Shown: one piece after another, positions 28,230-37,463 of the stretch
How positions within the stretch are numbered: position 1 is the first letter of the stretch
Layout of the letters: each line of letters starts with the position of its first letter
NCBI RefSeq assembly: GCF_026183735.1
Contig: NZ_JAPFRE010000027.1
Span: forward strand, 17,703 to 81,702
Source of the DNA: Alteromonas sp. ASW11-130
GTDB taxonomy: Bacteria; Pseudomonadota; Gammaproteobacteria; Enterobacterales; Alteromonadaceae
Length of the DNA stretch: 64,000 bases
Direction of reading: 5' to 3'
Notes under the pieces: generated by a model
Databases searched by the model: none
Told to the model about the DNA's origin: nothing
Seen by the model: only the letters and a program-made list of their open reading frames with translations
Position numbers and translations under genes: made by a program

Positions 28230-29191
28230 GCAAATTTTCCCGATTTATTGGAACCGGTAGTTATTATCCCAGCAACGTAAGAACTAATGCTGATCTTGAA
28301 TTAATGGTAGATACCAGCGACAAGTGGATAACTGACCGTACCGGCATTAAAGAACGTCGTATCATTAGTGCAGATGAAACTGCTGCAACTATGGGTGCCG
28401 AGGCCAGCAAAAAGGCCATAGAGGCAGCTGATATCGATCCAAAATCGATTGATATGATTGTTTGTGCTACTACGAGTGGCCGCTATGCGCTACCTTCGAG
28501 CGCATGCGAAATTCAGCAAATCCTAGGACTTGATGGAATTCCGGCGTTTGACGTTGCCGCCGCTTGTGCGGGTTATTGCTATGCACTGAGTGTCGCAGAT
28601 CAATATATCAAATCCGGGATGGCTAAGCGCATTTTAGTGGTGGGTACAGATTGTCTGAGCCGTTTGGTGGATCCCTCTGACCGCACAATGGTGATTTTAT
28701 TTGGTGATGCCGCAGGGGCGACAATTATTGAGGCCAGCGACCAACCAGGTATTTTATCAACGCATATTCATGCCGCCGGCTCTTATGGCAACCTATTGTA
28801 TGTTGGCAACCCTACTCGTGGCGATGAAAAATCTATCCATGAAAACTGGGGGGTAATGAAAGGCAATGAAGTATTTAAGGTGGCTGTCAACAAATTGTCT
28901 GAAGTAGTTGAAGAGACGTTGGCCGCGAACAATATGGCAAAGTCTGATTTAGACTGGCTCGTACCGCATCAAGCCAACTTTAGAATCATAAAAGCGACCG
29001 CTAAAAAGTTGGATATGTCTTTAGATCAAGTTGTTCTTACTCTGGAAAAGTATGGCAATACTTCCGCTGCAACTGTTCCTACAGCGCTAGATACGGCAAT
29101 TAGAGACGGCCGCATAAAGCGTGGGCAACATCTGTTACTTGAAGCATTTGGCGGAGGTTTCGCCTGGGCTTCTGCACTTGTACGGTATTAA
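28226..29191 (+). CDS. fabH: Beta-ketoacyl-ACP synthase III FabH
   Basis: Condenses acetyl-CoA with malonyl-ACP to start fatty-acid synthesis. 321 residues from a TTG overlapping the plsX stop (TTGA), with GGAG 5 bases upstream. The catalytic triad is Cys114 (AACAGYC), His248 (VPHQANFRI) and Asn278 (YGNTS). The last residues [15 protein letters not shown] are typical. Confidence 0.97.
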   Translation: MSKFSRFIGTGSYYPSNVRTNADLELMVDTSDKWITDRTGIKERRIISADETAATMGAEASKKAIEAADIDPKSIDMIVCATTSGRYALPSSACEIQQILGLDGIPAFDVAAACAGYCYALSVADQYIKSGMAKRILVVGTDCLSRLVDPSDRTMVILFGDAAGATIIEASDQPGILSTHIHAAGSYGNLLYVGNPTRGDEKSIHENWGVMKGNEVFKVAVNKLSEVVEETLAANNMAKSDLDWLVPHQANFRIIKATAKKLDMSLDQVVLTLEKYGNTSAATVPTALDTAIRDGRIKRGQHLLLEAFGGGFAWASALVRY

Positions 29192-29218
29192 TTTATCAGT
29201 TTTCGGTAAGGAATAATT

Positions 29219-30142
29219 ATGACCATGACCGCATGCGTGTTCCCCGGACAGGGATCGCAATCAAAAGGTATGCTTAGTGATCTGGCCCAAGCACATTCTG
29301 TTGTAAAGGATACATTTAATCAAGCGTCTGAAGTGCTTGGTTACGATTTATGGGCAACGGTTCAGGAAGACGCAGAACATAAACTTGATGAAACACAAGT
29401 CACTCAGCCTGCTATTCTGACGGCAAGTGTTGCCGTATGGCGGACAATAAATCCAGATTTATCTCAGTTTAAATTTTTAGCCGGACATAGTTTAGGCGAA
29501 TATTCTGCATTGGTTTGTTCTGGGGCGATGGAATTTGAAGATGCAGTTAAACTTGTTGAAATGCGTGGAAACTACATGCAACAAGCCGTTCCGGCTGGGA
29601 CCGGAGCTATGTACGCCATTATTGGACTGGACGATGACAAGATTGCACAGATATGTCAGCAGATCGCTTCTGAGACGGGCAATATTATATCGCCAGTTAA
29701 TTTTAACTCACCTGGTCAGGTAGTGATAGCCGGTGAAAAAAGCGCCGCTGAACTCGCCGGAAATGCCTGTAAAGAAGCTGGCGCCAAACGCGCTTTACCC
29801 TTAGCCGTAAGCGTGCCTTCTCATTGTGATTTGATGCGTCCGGCTGCTGAAAAACTTGAACAGGCGCTGCAAACCACTGAGATTAAAACGCCCAAAATTG
29901 CGGTTATCAATAATGTAGATGTAGTTATAGAGACGCAACCAGATGCTATTAAAAATGCCTTAGTTCGACAATTGTATTGCCCAGTCCAGTGGACACGTAC
30001 GGTGAAGTACATGGCATCAAATGGGGTGGCTAAGCTGTTGGAAGTAGGGCCAGGCAAAGTGCTAACTGGTTTAACTAAGCGTATCGATAAATCTTTGGAA
30101 GCTACGGCTATCAATACACCTGAATTAATTGCAGAACTGTAA
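29219..30142 (+). CDS. fabD: Malonyl-CoA:ACP transacylase FabD
   Basis: Loads malonyl groups onto ACP. 307 residues with a TAAGGA ribosome site. N-terminal FPGQGSQ, nucleophile Ser91 in GHSLGEYS, Arg in EMRGNYMQ, and catalytic His202 in VPSHCDLM. The C-terminal EVGPGKVLTGL is conserved. It lies 27 bases after fabH in the fab operon. Confidence 0.97.
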   Translation: MTMTACVFPGQGSQSKGMLSDLAQAHSVVKDTFNQASEVLGYDLWATVQEDAEHKLDETQVTQPAILTASVAVWRTINPDLSQFKFLAGHSLGEYSALVCSGAMEFEDAVKLVEMRGNYMQQAVPAGTGAMYAIIGLDDDKIAQICQQIASETGNIISPVNFNSPGQVVIAGEKSAAELAGNACKEAGAKRALPLAVSVPSHCDLMRPAAEKLEQALQTTEIKTPKIAVINNVDVVIETQPDAIKNALVRQLYCPVQWTRTVKYMASNGVAKLLEVGPGKVLTGLTKRIDKSLEATAINTPELIAEL

Positions 30143-30164
30143 ATTAAAAGGTTAATAAACACTT

Positions 30165-30908
30165 ATGCATAATCAACTTAATGATAAAGTAGTGCTCGTG
30201 ACTGGGGCATCCCGGGGAATTGGCAAAGCGATTGCTCAGCAGCTTGCGAATGACGGTGCTAAGGTAATTGGCACGGCCACTTCACAGTCTGGCGCAGACG
30301 CAATTTCAGATTATTTAGGCGCGTCCGGTGGTAAAGGTATAATGCTAAACGTGACTGACAAATCTTCAATCAATGATGGATTAAAAGCTATCAATGATGA
30401 ATTTGGCAGTATTGATATTTTAGTTAATAATGCAGGCATCACCCGCGATAATCTTTTAATGCGTATGAAAGATGAAGAGTGGAGTGATATTCTAGATACC
30501 AACCTGACTTCTATCTTTTTACTGTCAAAAGCGGTACTACGTGGCATGATGAAAAAACGCTTTGGACGTATCGTTAACGTGGGTTCAGTAGTGGGCAGTA
30601 CGGGTAATCCTGGGCAAGCTAATTATGCTGCAGCAAAAGCTGGCGTGGTGGGTTTTACAAAATCTATGGCACGTGAGGTGGCTTCTCGTGGTATTACTAT
30701 TAATGTGGTCGCTCCGGGATTTATTGACACGGATATGACGAAATCATTGACAGATGAGCAAAGAGAAGCGATCTTTAAGGACATTCCTGCAAATAGGCTA
30801 GGGAAGCCAGAAGAAATTGCTGCGACAGTTGCTTTTTTAGTGAGCGAAGGTGCAGCATATATATCAGGTGAAACTATTCATGTGAATGGTGGCATGTTTA
30901 TGAGTTAA
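30165..30908 (+). CDS. fabG: 3-oxoacyl-ACP reductase FabG
   Basis: NADPH-dependent reductase of the elongation cycle, SDR family, 247 residues. Cofactor loop TGASRGIG (13-20), NNAG (88-91), catalytic Ser141, Tyr154 and Lys158 (NYAAAKAG). It ends in the usual GETIHVNGGMFM. It starts 22 bases after fabD. A 196-bp gap separates it from acpP, which has its own promoter. Confidence 0.97.
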   Translation: MHNQLNDKVVLVTGASRGIGKAIAQQLANDGAKVIGTATSQSGADAISDYLGASGGKGIMLNVTDKSSINDGLKAINDEFGSIDILVNNAGITRDNLLMRMKDEEWSDILDTNLTSIFLLSKAVLRGMMKKRFGRIVNVGSVVGSTGNPGQANYAAAKAGVVGFTKSMAREVASRGITINVVAPGFIDTDMTKSLTDEQREAIFKDIPANRLGKPEEIAATVAFLVSEGAAYISGETIHVNGGMFMS

Positions 30909-30997
30909 TTGCGTTATTACGCAAGTAATTCCTATTGTGAACAATTACTTAAGGCGCTTGCGCATTAATTAGTTGTTTATTAGACTTTGGTAGATCG

Positions 30998-31010
30998 CTG
31001 GTTTGACCAG
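30998..31010. promoter_or_regulatory. FadR-like operator dyad upstream of acpP
   Basis: CTGGTTTGACCAG, a perfect dyad TGGT-N3-ACCA that differs from the core FadR operator CTGGTCNGACCAG by one base. It lies about 36 bp upstream of the candidate -35 of acpP, a position suited to activation. Whether FadR exists in this organism cannot be seen here. Confidence 0.45.
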
Positions 31011-31031
31011 AAAAGAAGTTTCAACTGGGAC

Positions 31032-31076
31032 TTGCAAGCTGATACCTTGCAAAATAAACTAGCGAAAATTTTATAT
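31032..31076 (+). promoter_or_regulatory. acpP promoter with overlapping inverted repeat
   Basis: Inverted repeat TTGCAAG (31032-31038) / CTTGCAA (31046-31052) with a 7-base spacer. The right arm overlaps a -35-like TTGCAA (31047-31052); TTATAT (31071-31076) is a -10 candidate at 18 bp. The promoter is inferred and the dyad is a possible operator. Confidence 0.45.
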
Positions 31077-31104
31077 CTAGTGACGTTAAGGGAAACCTAG
31101 AATT

Positions 31105-31344
31105 ATGAGTAACATTGAAGAGCGCGTTAAAAAGATCATCGTTGAGCAGCTTGGCGTGAAAGAAGAAGAAGTAAAACCTGAAGCCTCATTTGTAGATGAC
31201 TTGGGCGCAGATTCACTTGACACTGTAGAGCTGGTAATGGCGCTGGAAGAAGAGTTTGATACTGAGATTCCAGATGAAGAAGCTGAGAAAATAACTACAG
31301 TTCAGTCTGCAATAGATTACATTAACGCGAATAAAGACGCGTAA
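31105..31344 (+). CDS. acpP: Acyl carrier protein
   Basis: 79 residues, very acidic, with the phosphopantetheine attachment Ser37 in [11 protein letters not shown]. It carries growing acyl chains for FabH/FabF, PlsX and lipid synthesis. A TAAGGGAAA site precedes the ATG. A terminator follows, so acpP can be made at high level independently of fabF, as in E. coli. Confidence 0.98.
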   Translation: MSNIEERVKKIIVEQLGVKEEEVKPEASFVDDLGADSLDTVELVMALEEEFDTEIPDEEAEKITTVQSAIDYINANKDA

Positions 31345-31353
31345 AGCGATCTA

Positions 31354-31387
31354 GAAAAGCGGCTCTTTCGAGCCGTTTTCTGTTTTT
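31354..31387 (+). terminator. Terminator after acpP
   Basis: Stem GAAAAGCGGCTC (31354-31365) / GAGCCGTTTTC (31370-31380) with one bulged G and a TTTC loop, then CTGTTTTT. It separates acpP from fabF. Confidence 0.88.
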
Positions 31388-31418
31388 ACCTACCTTAGTT
31401 CCAATGCGAGGGCTTTTT

Positions 31419-32660
31419 GTGACAAAACGTCGCGTAGTGGTTACTGGTCTTGGCATGTTATCTCCACTGGGTCAGTCTGTTGACGAGACTTGGCAGCGTT
31501 TGCTTGCGGGCGAAAGTGGTATTGGAGATATCACTCTTTTTGATTGTAGTAACTATTCAACCCGATTTGCCGGTGAGGTCAATAACTTTGACCCGCAGGA
31601 TTATATCGATAAGAAAGACACAAAGAAGATGGACCGGTTTATTCAGTTTGGCGTAGCTGCAGGCAAGCAAGCGTTAGCTCATTCTGGGTTGGTCGTGAAT
31701 GAAAAAAATGCTCACCGTGTCGGTGTGGCTATTGGTTCAGGTATTGGTGGTTTGGAAATGATCGAAGCGAATCATGCTAAGTTGCTTAATAGCGGACCAA
31801 AGCGCGTTTCACCCTTCTTTGTACCATCAACTATTACCAATATGATTTCAGGCTTTTTGTCTATAATAGAAGGCTTGAAAGGTCCAAACCTTAATATTGT
31901 TACCGCCTGTACAACGGGTGTCCATAATATTGGTGTGGCCGCACGTACCATCGCCTATGGGGATGCTGATGCAATGTTAGCTGGAGGTGCAGAAGCGTCC
32001 ATTACACCTTTAGGAATATCTGGTTTCGCAGCCGCACGGGCATTGTCCGATCGTAACGATAACCCGCAAGCGGCAAGTCGGCCTTGGGATAAAGATCGCG
32101 ATGGTTTCGTTATGGGTGAAGGCGCTGGCGTAGTCATGTTAGAAGAATATGAAGCGGCAGTGGAACGAGGTGCAACCATTTATGCAGAGCTTGTTGGCTT
32201 TGGTATGAGTGGCGATGCTCACCATATGACCTCTCCACCAGAAAATGGCGAAGGTGCCGCCGCATCAATGGAAAATGCAATAAAAGACGCAGCAATATCC
32301 GTTGATAAAATTGGCTATATCAATGCGCATGGCACCTCTACACCGGCTGGAGACATTGCTGAAGTAGCGGCAGTTAAACGCGTGTTTGGGGATGCTGCAA
32401 AGCAGTTGTTAGTCAGTTCAACAAAATCGATGACAGGGCATTTGCTCGGTGCTGCTGGGGCAGTAGAAGCTATATTCACCGTGGCTGCATTGAAAGATAA
32501 AATGGCACCACCTACTATCAATCTTGATAGCCCGGATGAAGGTTGTGACTTGGATTTTGTAGCCCATAAAGCGAAGCCGTTCACTCAAGATTATGCGTTA
32601 TGTAATTCTTTTGGGTTTGGTGGCACTAACGGCTCACTGATATTCCGTCGCATTGACTGA
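31419..32660 (+). CDS. fabF: Beta-ketoacyl-ACP synthase II FabF
   Basis: Elongating condensing enzyme, also responsible for temperature control of unsaturated chains in E. coli. The GTG at 31419 is chosen: GAGGG lies 6 bases upstream and the product is 413 residues, the E. coli length; an ATG at 31404 lies just before. Nucleophile Cys164 ([10 protein letters not shown]), the two catalytic histidines in [11 protein letters not shown] and [14 protein letters not shown], and the C-terminal [14 protein letters not shown] are present. Confidence 0.96.
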   Translation: MTKRRVVVTGLGMLSPLGQSVDETWQRLLAGESGIGDITLFDCSNYSTRFAGEVNNFDPQDYIDKKDTKKMDRFIQFGVAAGKQALAHSGLVVNEKNAHRVGVAIGSGIGGLEMIEANHAKLLNSGPKRVSPFFVPSTITNMISGFLSIIEGLKGPNLNIVTACTTGVHNIGVAARTIAYGDADAMLAGGAEASITPLGISGFAAARALSDRNDNPQAASRPWDKDRDGFVMGEGAGVVMLEEYEAAVERGATIYAELVGFGMSGDAHHMTSPPENGEGAAASMENAIKDAAISVDKIGYINAHGTSTPAGDIAEVAAVKRVFGDAAKQLLVSSTKSMTGHLLGAAGAVEAIFTVAALKDKMAPPTINLDSPDEGCDLDFVAHKAKPFTQDYALCNSFGFGGTNGSLIFRRID

Positions 32661-32667
32661 TCTGCTT

Positions 32668-32692
32668 AAGAGATAGCGTTTGCTATCTCTTT
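32668..32692 (+). terminator. Terminator after fabF
   Basis: 10-bp stem AAGAGATAGC (32668-32677) / GCTATCTCTT (32682-32691), GTTT loop, followed by TTCCTATTTA. It lies 7 bases after the fabF stop. Confidence 0.82.
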
Positions 32693-32802
32693 CCTATTTA
32701 TTCACATGAAAAATAAGCAAACTTCGCTATCGCGCTGATTTGTTCCCTCATCCTTGATATACTGCAGAGCTGATTTTCACGCATCTGAATTAACCTAATT
32801 TC

Positions 32803-33612
32803 ATGTTTACTATTAATGACCGAGCCAGTAACTATGGTGATGGTATATTTACTACTATGTTGGTCGAAAATGGCGCCATCGCGTTGTTTGAGCGACACAT
32901 TTCGCGATTATTGATGGATAGTGAAAGATTAAGTATTTGTGTCGATGAGCAACTATTACGCAATGCAATAGCGCATGAAGTTCAGGTAGGTAAGAGCGGG
33001 GTCCTTAAGCTGTTAATAAGTAGTGGTGAAGGTGGGCGTGGCTATACCCGTGATAAAAATAAACACCCAAAACTTTATTTCTCATGGCACGACGTTCCTG
33101 ACCGTTATGCAAGTTGGCAGCGCAAAGGCGTTGATATTGGCGTAAGCCACGTACAATTAGCCCGTCAGCCGCTTTTGGCCGGATGTAAGCATCTAAATCG
33201 ATTAGAACAAGTAATGATAAAACAATCGCTCGCTGCCTCGCCTTTCGACGATGTGGTGGTTTGCGATTCTGATGAGATGGTAGTTGAGGCGAGCGCCGCC
33301 AATATTTTTTGGTTTTCTACTGGGTCGTGGTACACGCCCTCCGTAGAATCAAGTGGTGTAGCGGGAGTAATGAGAGGTTTTATGTTGGACTACTTTGCTC
33401 AGCACACTAGAAGCGTTTCGATATGCCAGCTACCAATCAGTAAGATAATTGATGCAGAAGCAGTTTTTATATGCAATGCGTTAATGAAGCTCGTTCCTGT
33501 GAACAAGCTTACGGTGGCTTCTGGGTCAACAGAATATGATTGTGCCCATGTCATTAATCTTCAACAAGCCATAGCTTTACCGTTTAAGGATGAATATGTC
33601 TCATTTGGTTAA
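32803..33612 (+). CDS. pabC: Aminodeoxychorismate lyase PabC
   Basis: PLP enzyme (aminotransferase class IV fold) that releases pyruvate from 4-amino-4-deoxychorismate to give p-aminobenzoate for folate. 269 residues, PLP Lys129 in CKHLNRLEQV; FICNALMKLVPV is conserved. Compared with E. coli PabC the N-terminus lacks about 10 residues between MF and the DRAxxxGDG motif; an in-frame TAA just upstream rules out an earlier start. No clear Shine-Dalgarno is seen. mltG overlaps its 3' end by 17 bases. Confidence 0.92.
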   Translation: MFTINDRASNYGDGIFTTMLVENGAIALFERHISRLLMDSERLSICVDEQLLRNAIAHEVQVGKSGVLKLLISSGEGGRGYTRDKNKHPKLYFSWHDVPDRYASWQRKGVDIGVSHVQLARQPLLAGCKHLNRLEQVMIKQSLAASPFDDVVVCDSDEMVVEASAANIFWFSTGSWYTPSVESSGVAGVMRGFMLDYFAQHTRSVSICQLPISKIIDAEAVFICNALMKLVPVNKLTVASGSTEYDCAHVINLQQAIALPFKDEYVSFG

Positions 33613-34609
33613 AATAGTAGTCGGATTAATACTAATGACTGTTGCCACTGTATATTGGTGGCAACATGATTTAGAGAAAACGTTGAATGTTAGCGGTCCT
33701 GTATTGTATTCGGTAGAGCAAGGAAGTAGCGGTCATGCGCTATTACGTGACCTCGAACAGCGAGGTTGGCTATTATCTCATCCCATTTCAGTCAAATTAT
33801 GGTTAAAATTTGTTTATGACGGCCATTCGGCAAAAGCTGGCACCTACCAGCTAGATAGTCAAATGACCGTAGCGGAGGTATTCAAACTGTTTGCCAGTGG
33901 AGATGAATATCAGTTTTCCGTTCGTTTGGTAGAAGGGTTGACCTTTTCTCAGTGGTTGATGTCGCTCGAAACGCACGACCAAATTGAATATGACATAGAC
34001 GAAAATACTGAACAAGCCTTAATTTCTAAGTGGCCCTGGCCACCTACAGGAGGGCTTGACAATCTTGAGGGGTTACTACTCGCAGACACATACTATTTTA
34101 CCGCAGGTACGAAAGCGAGCGATATATTGATGCGGGCCATGATAGCAATGCAGTCGTATCTTGATAATGCCTGGAATAATAGAGCGCCGGGCTTGCCCTA
34201 TAATACAGCTTACGAAGCGTTAATAATGGCTTCGATTGTAGAAAAAGAAACGGCAGTCGAATCGGAGCGTAAAGAAATTGCAGGTGTGTTTGTCAATAGG
34301 CTAGAAACAAACATGCGTTTGCAGACAGACCCAACCGTTATTTATGGTATTGGTCCTACCTTTGATGGTAACTTGACACGCAAACATCTTAAACAGCGGA
34401 CTCCTTACAACACATACCGAATAAAAGGATTGCCGCCAACACCCATTGCTATGGCTGGAAAGCCGGCAATAGAAGCTGCACTGCATCCGAGGAAAACGAA
34501 AAACCTTTATTTTGTGGCAAAAGGGGATGGCTCACATCATTTCTCGGCAACGTTAGAAGAGCATAACGATGCCGTTTTTAAATACCAGATAAAAAGAAAA
34601 AAGCAGTAA
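33596..34609 (+). CDS. mltG: Endolytic murein transglycosylase MltG (YceG)
   Basis: Cleaves nascent glycan strands and terminates peptidoglycan chains. 337 residues from the ATG at 33596, which has AAGGA 5 bases upstream; an ATG at 33590 overlaps that site. One N-terminal membrane helix (about 4-22), a LysM-like region, then the YceG domain with ASIVEKET (catalytic Glu), NRLETNMRLQTDPTV and the C-terminal YNTY ... GLPPTPI, and ends ATLEEHNDAVFKYQ. It overlaps pabC and is followed by tmk after 3 bases. Confidence 0.95.
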   Translation: MSHLVKIVVGLILMTVATVYWWQHDLEKTLNVSGPVLYSVEQGSSGHALLRDLEQRGWLLSHPISVKLWLKFVYDGHSAKAGTYQLDSQMTVAEVFKLFASGDEYQFSVRLVEGLTFSQWLMSLETHDQIEYDIDENTEQALISKWPWPPTGGLDNLEGLLLADTYYFTAGTKASDILMRAMIAMQSYLDNAWNNRAPGLPYNTAYEALIMASIVEKETAVESERKEIAGVFVNRLETNMRLQTDPTVIYGIGPTFDGNLTRKHLKQRTPYNTYRIKGLPPTPIAMAGKPAIEAALHPRKTKNLYFVAKGDGSHHFSATLEEHNDAVFKYQIKRKKQ

Positions 34610-34612
34610 ATT

Positions 34613-35230
34613 ATGATAGGTAAATTCATTGTAATAGAAGGGCTGGAAGGTGCAGGTAAGTCATCTGTCATCCGCTTGATAAGAAAAACATTAGCTGCAC
34701 ATAATATTGAGTCAATCAGTACCCGGGAGCCGGGGGGGACTCCTATGGCAGAAGCGATCCGAGACTGCGTCAAGCATGATTGGGAAGAAAATGTTGTCGT
34801 AGAAACTGAATTACTATTGATGTACGCCGCCCGTCTTCAACTGCTAATTAACACGATTAAGCCTGCTTTAGAGAAAAATGTATGGGTGGTCGGTGACCGT
34901 CATGATCTCTCTACCCAGGCATATCAAGGGGGCGGAAGGGGTGTTAGCGACGATGTCTTAGCATCGCTTCGTGAGATGACGCTTAAAAACTTCAATCCCG
35001 ATTTAACCATATATATGGATGTTGAGCCTGAAGTGGGGTTAAAACGCGCGCGAGGTCGAGGCGAGTTGGACCGAATCGAAAAAGAAGGAATGGAATTCTT
35101 CAAACGTACCCGCAAGCGTTATCTAGATTTAGCTGGGAACGATCCCGCTATAATTATGGTTGATGCTAATCAAGAAATTGAGCTGGTGCACAAAAAAGTT
35201 AAAAACGTACTGTTGAGATATTTAAGCTGA
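34613..35230 (+). CDS. tmk: Thymidylate kinase
   Basis: Phosphorylates dTMP to dTDP. 205 residues, P-loop GLEGAGKS (10-17), TREPGGTP, and the DRH motif in VGDRHDLSTQAYQGGGRG, with the LID arginines in RARGRGELDRIE. It is 3 bases after mltG, and its TGA shares its A with the holB ATG. Confidence 0.97.
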   Translation: MIGKFIVIEGLEGAGKSSVIRLIRKTLAAHNIESISTREPGGTPMAEAIRDCVKHDWEENVVVETELLLMYAARLQLLINTIKPALEKNVWVVGDRHDLSTQAYQGGGRGVSDDVLASLREMTLKNFNPDLTIYMDVEPEVGLKRARGRGELDRIEKEGMEFFKRTRKRYLDLAGNDPAIIMVDANQEIELVHKKVKNVLLRYLS

Positions 35231-36117
35231 TGTTAGCCTGGTTGCTGCCCTATTATCATTCCATAGTGAGTAGACTTCGCACAAATAAGTTGCACCACGC
35301 TTTACTTTTGACAGGGGCCGAAGGTATTGGAAAACTGCAGTTGGCTCAGCAACTCGCCAACGTTATGCTATGCAAATCACCTGACAATATGCAACCATGC
35401 CAGGTATGCCAAAGTTGTAAGCTATTTGCAGCGAACACACATCCTGACTTTCATCTGCTTTCAAGTGAAAAACAAATTGGCGTAGATTCAGTGCGAGAGG
35501 CAATAAATAAGTTGAGTCGTACCTCGCAATTAAGTGGCAACAAAGTTCTTATTATTCCTGCCGCTGATACTATGACTGAGGCGGCAGCTAACGCGTTACT
35601 TAAAACGCTGGAAGAGCCCACAGCCAACACATATTTAGTTCTGGTCACGCATCAGTTATCCAGAATATTACCCACAATTTTAAGCCGTTGTGAAAAACAT
35701 CCGCTTCCAAATCCCACAGTCGGTCAGAGTTTAGGATGGCTAAAACAACAAGGTATGGAAGAGGTCACAGTTGACCAATTACAAGCTTATGGCAATGCCC
35801 CGTTGAAAGTACATGCTAGCTTGTCGGAAGGGAAGGGAATTAACTACCCAAGCTTTGTAGCGGATTTAAAAAATATAATTGCGGGCGAGGCAGATGAAAC
35901 TAAACTTGCGGCTGACTGGCAAGATGAAGCGAAACGTATTGTGGGATGGTGCCAGCACTATGTTCATCAGCAATATATTCAAAACCAAAATCAGTCTGCG
36001 CTATCAGTTTATAATGAATGCATTAAAGCGCACGTACATTTGCAAAATCCTGGCGTGAATAAAAAGTTAGTTTTAAGTAATTTGTTGGCTCAGTTTTCCT
36101 ATTTAGATTTAAATTAA
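35230..36117 (+). CDS. holB: DNA polymerase III subunit delta'
   Basis: Clamp-loader subunit, 295 residues. AAA+ fold with the P-loop-like GAEGIGKLQL, four zinc-ligand cysteines (CKS ... CQVCQSC), a sensor-1 region NALLKTLEEP and SRC at the end of ILSRCEKH, as expected for delta'. TGATG overlap with tmk indicates translational coupling. Confidence 0.93.
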   Translation: MLAWLLPYYHSIVSRLRTNKLHHALLLTGAEGIGKLQLAQQLANVMLCKSPDNMQPCQVCQSCKLFAANTHPDFHLLSSEKQIGVDSVREAINKLSRTSQLSGNKVLIIPAADTMTEAAANALLKTLEEPTANTYLVLVTHQLSRILPTILSRCEKHPLPNPTVGQSLGWLKQQGMEEVTVDQLQAYGNAPLKVHASLSEGKGINYPSFVADLKNIIAGEADETKLAADWQDEAKRIVGWCQHYVHQQYIQNQNQSALSVYNECIKAHVHLQNPGVNKKLVLSNLLAQFSYLDLN

Positions 36118-36130
36118 GTTTGGAGTTATT

Positions 36131-36913
36131 TTGTTCGTTGATTCACATTGTCATCTAGACAGATTAAAAGCCTCTAATACTACTCTACAAGAAACGGTAG
36201 AGTTTGCCCGACAGCGGGGTGTGCAGCATTTTCTATGCGTCTCAGTGTCGGTGCGAGAGTTTGATGAAATGCTGGCAAAGGTTCAGCAATTTGATGATGT
36301 ATCTGTTTCATGTGGCGTGCATCCGCTACATCAAGAAGATGCCTGTACATATGAAGACCTTCTGACCAAAGCAAGTGACGCACGCGTGGTCGCGGTGGGA
36401 GAAACCGGCCTGGATTATTTTTATAGTGCCGACACACAGGAAGTACAGCGTGAATCATTTGTTACTCATATTAAAGTTGCTAATGAACTGAAAAAGCCTC
36501 TAATTATCCATACCCGTGATGCCAGAGAAGATACAATCCAATTATTGAAAGAGCATAAAGCGGAGCACACGCAAGGCGTTCTCCATTGCTTTACCGAGTC
36601 ATTAGATATGGCCCAAGCGGCAATTGACCTCGGTTTTTACATTTCAATTTCGGGTATTGTCACGTTTAACTCCGCGACAGAATTACGTGAAGTTGTTAAA
36701 CAGTTGCCACTAGACAAACTGCTAATTGAAACCGATTCGCCCTGGCTTGCACCTGTTCCGCACCGTGGCAAAGAAAATCAACCTGGATATGTGGTAGAGG
36801 TGGCAGAGTTTATTGCGCAGTTAAAAGGGGTGGATGTAGCAGAAGTGGCCCGGGCGACAACTGATAATTTTTATACTTTATTTTCATTAATTACCCGTGA
36901 CCAAACACGATAG
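36131..36913 (+). CDS. TatD-family metal-dependent hydrolase (YcfH-like)
   Basis: 260 residues from a TTG with TGGAG upstream. DSHCHLD (metal-binding His pair), CGVHPL, GETGLDYF, HTRDA, HCFTES and ETDSPWLAP are the TatD signature blocks. The family comprises 3'-5' exonucleases and D-aminoacyl-tRNA or related deacylases; YcfH in this operon has no settled role. The pilZ gene often found between holB and tatD is missing here. The last 17 bases overlap the next gene. Confidence 0.93.
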   Translation: MFVDSHCHLDRLKASNTTLQETVEFARQRGVQHFLCVSVSVREFDEMLAKVQQFDDVSVSCGVHPLHQEDACTYEDLLTKASDARVVAVGETGLDYFYSADTQEVQRESFVTHIKVANELKKPLIIHTRDAREDTIQLLKEHKAEHTQGVLHCFTESLDMAQAAIDLGFYISISGIVTFNSATELREVVKQLPLDKLLIETDSPWLAPVPHRGKENQPGYVVEVAEFIAQLKGVDVAEVARATTDNFYTLFSLITRDQTR

Positions 36914-37463
36914 TTGGCAAGACAAACTCAATCATTCGATCGATAAAACGAAGAATGACCCGAGTTCTCGTTTTTTCCAATTAGCCACGGTAGATAAATT
37001 TGGCTGTCCGCATAATCGCACAGTAGTAATGCGTCATTTCCATTCAGAAAAGGGATTAATTGAAATAGTAAGTGACCGCCGTAGTGAAAAATTCGAACAG
37101 CTAAAATTTAATTCGTCCGTAGCAATTTGTTGGTATTTCTCCGAGACGCGAGAGCAATATCGTATGCAATGTCGAACTACTCTAACATGCGCTACTGCTG
37201 ATAAAAGTAAACTTGCGCGAGAATGGAGCCTGCTGTCCCACGATTTGCAGGTTCAGTTTTTTGGTCCTCCACCTGGGTCTCCGCTTTCCTCCTACGGTGA
37301 ATGGCGGAACCAAGATCGTGCTAATCCCCCAGCGAATTTTGCTATCGTAAATTTTTTCATTGAAACAGTTGATTATCTCAATGTCGCAGAAAGTCCCCAC
37401 TTGCGAATGAAATTTTTTTCTGATCCACAAGCGCGGTGGCAAACAGAACAAATCACGCCTTAA
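36897..37463 (+). CDS. Pyridoxamine 5'-phosphate oxidase-like FMN-binding protein
   Basis: 188 residues from a GTG overlapping the tatD end by 17 bases. The split-barrel flavin fold is shown by SSRFFQLATVDKFGCPHNRTVVMR, SDRRSEKFEQL, WYFSETREQYRM and a C-terminal VDYLNV ... HLRMKF. It belongs to the Alr4036/PPOX-like group, not to PdxH, whose C-terminal substrate motif is absent. The substrate is unknown. Translational coupling to tatD is suggested by the overlap. Confidence 0.85.
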   Translation: MTKHDSWQDKLNHSIDKTKNDPSSRFFQLATVDKFGCPHNRTVVMRHFHSEKGLIEIVSDRRSEKFEQLKFNSSVAICWYFSETREQYRMQCRTTLTCATADKSKLAREWSLLSHDLQVQFFGPPPGSPLSSYGEWRNQDRANPPANFAIVNFFIETVDYLNVAESPHLRMKFFSDPQARWQTEQITP

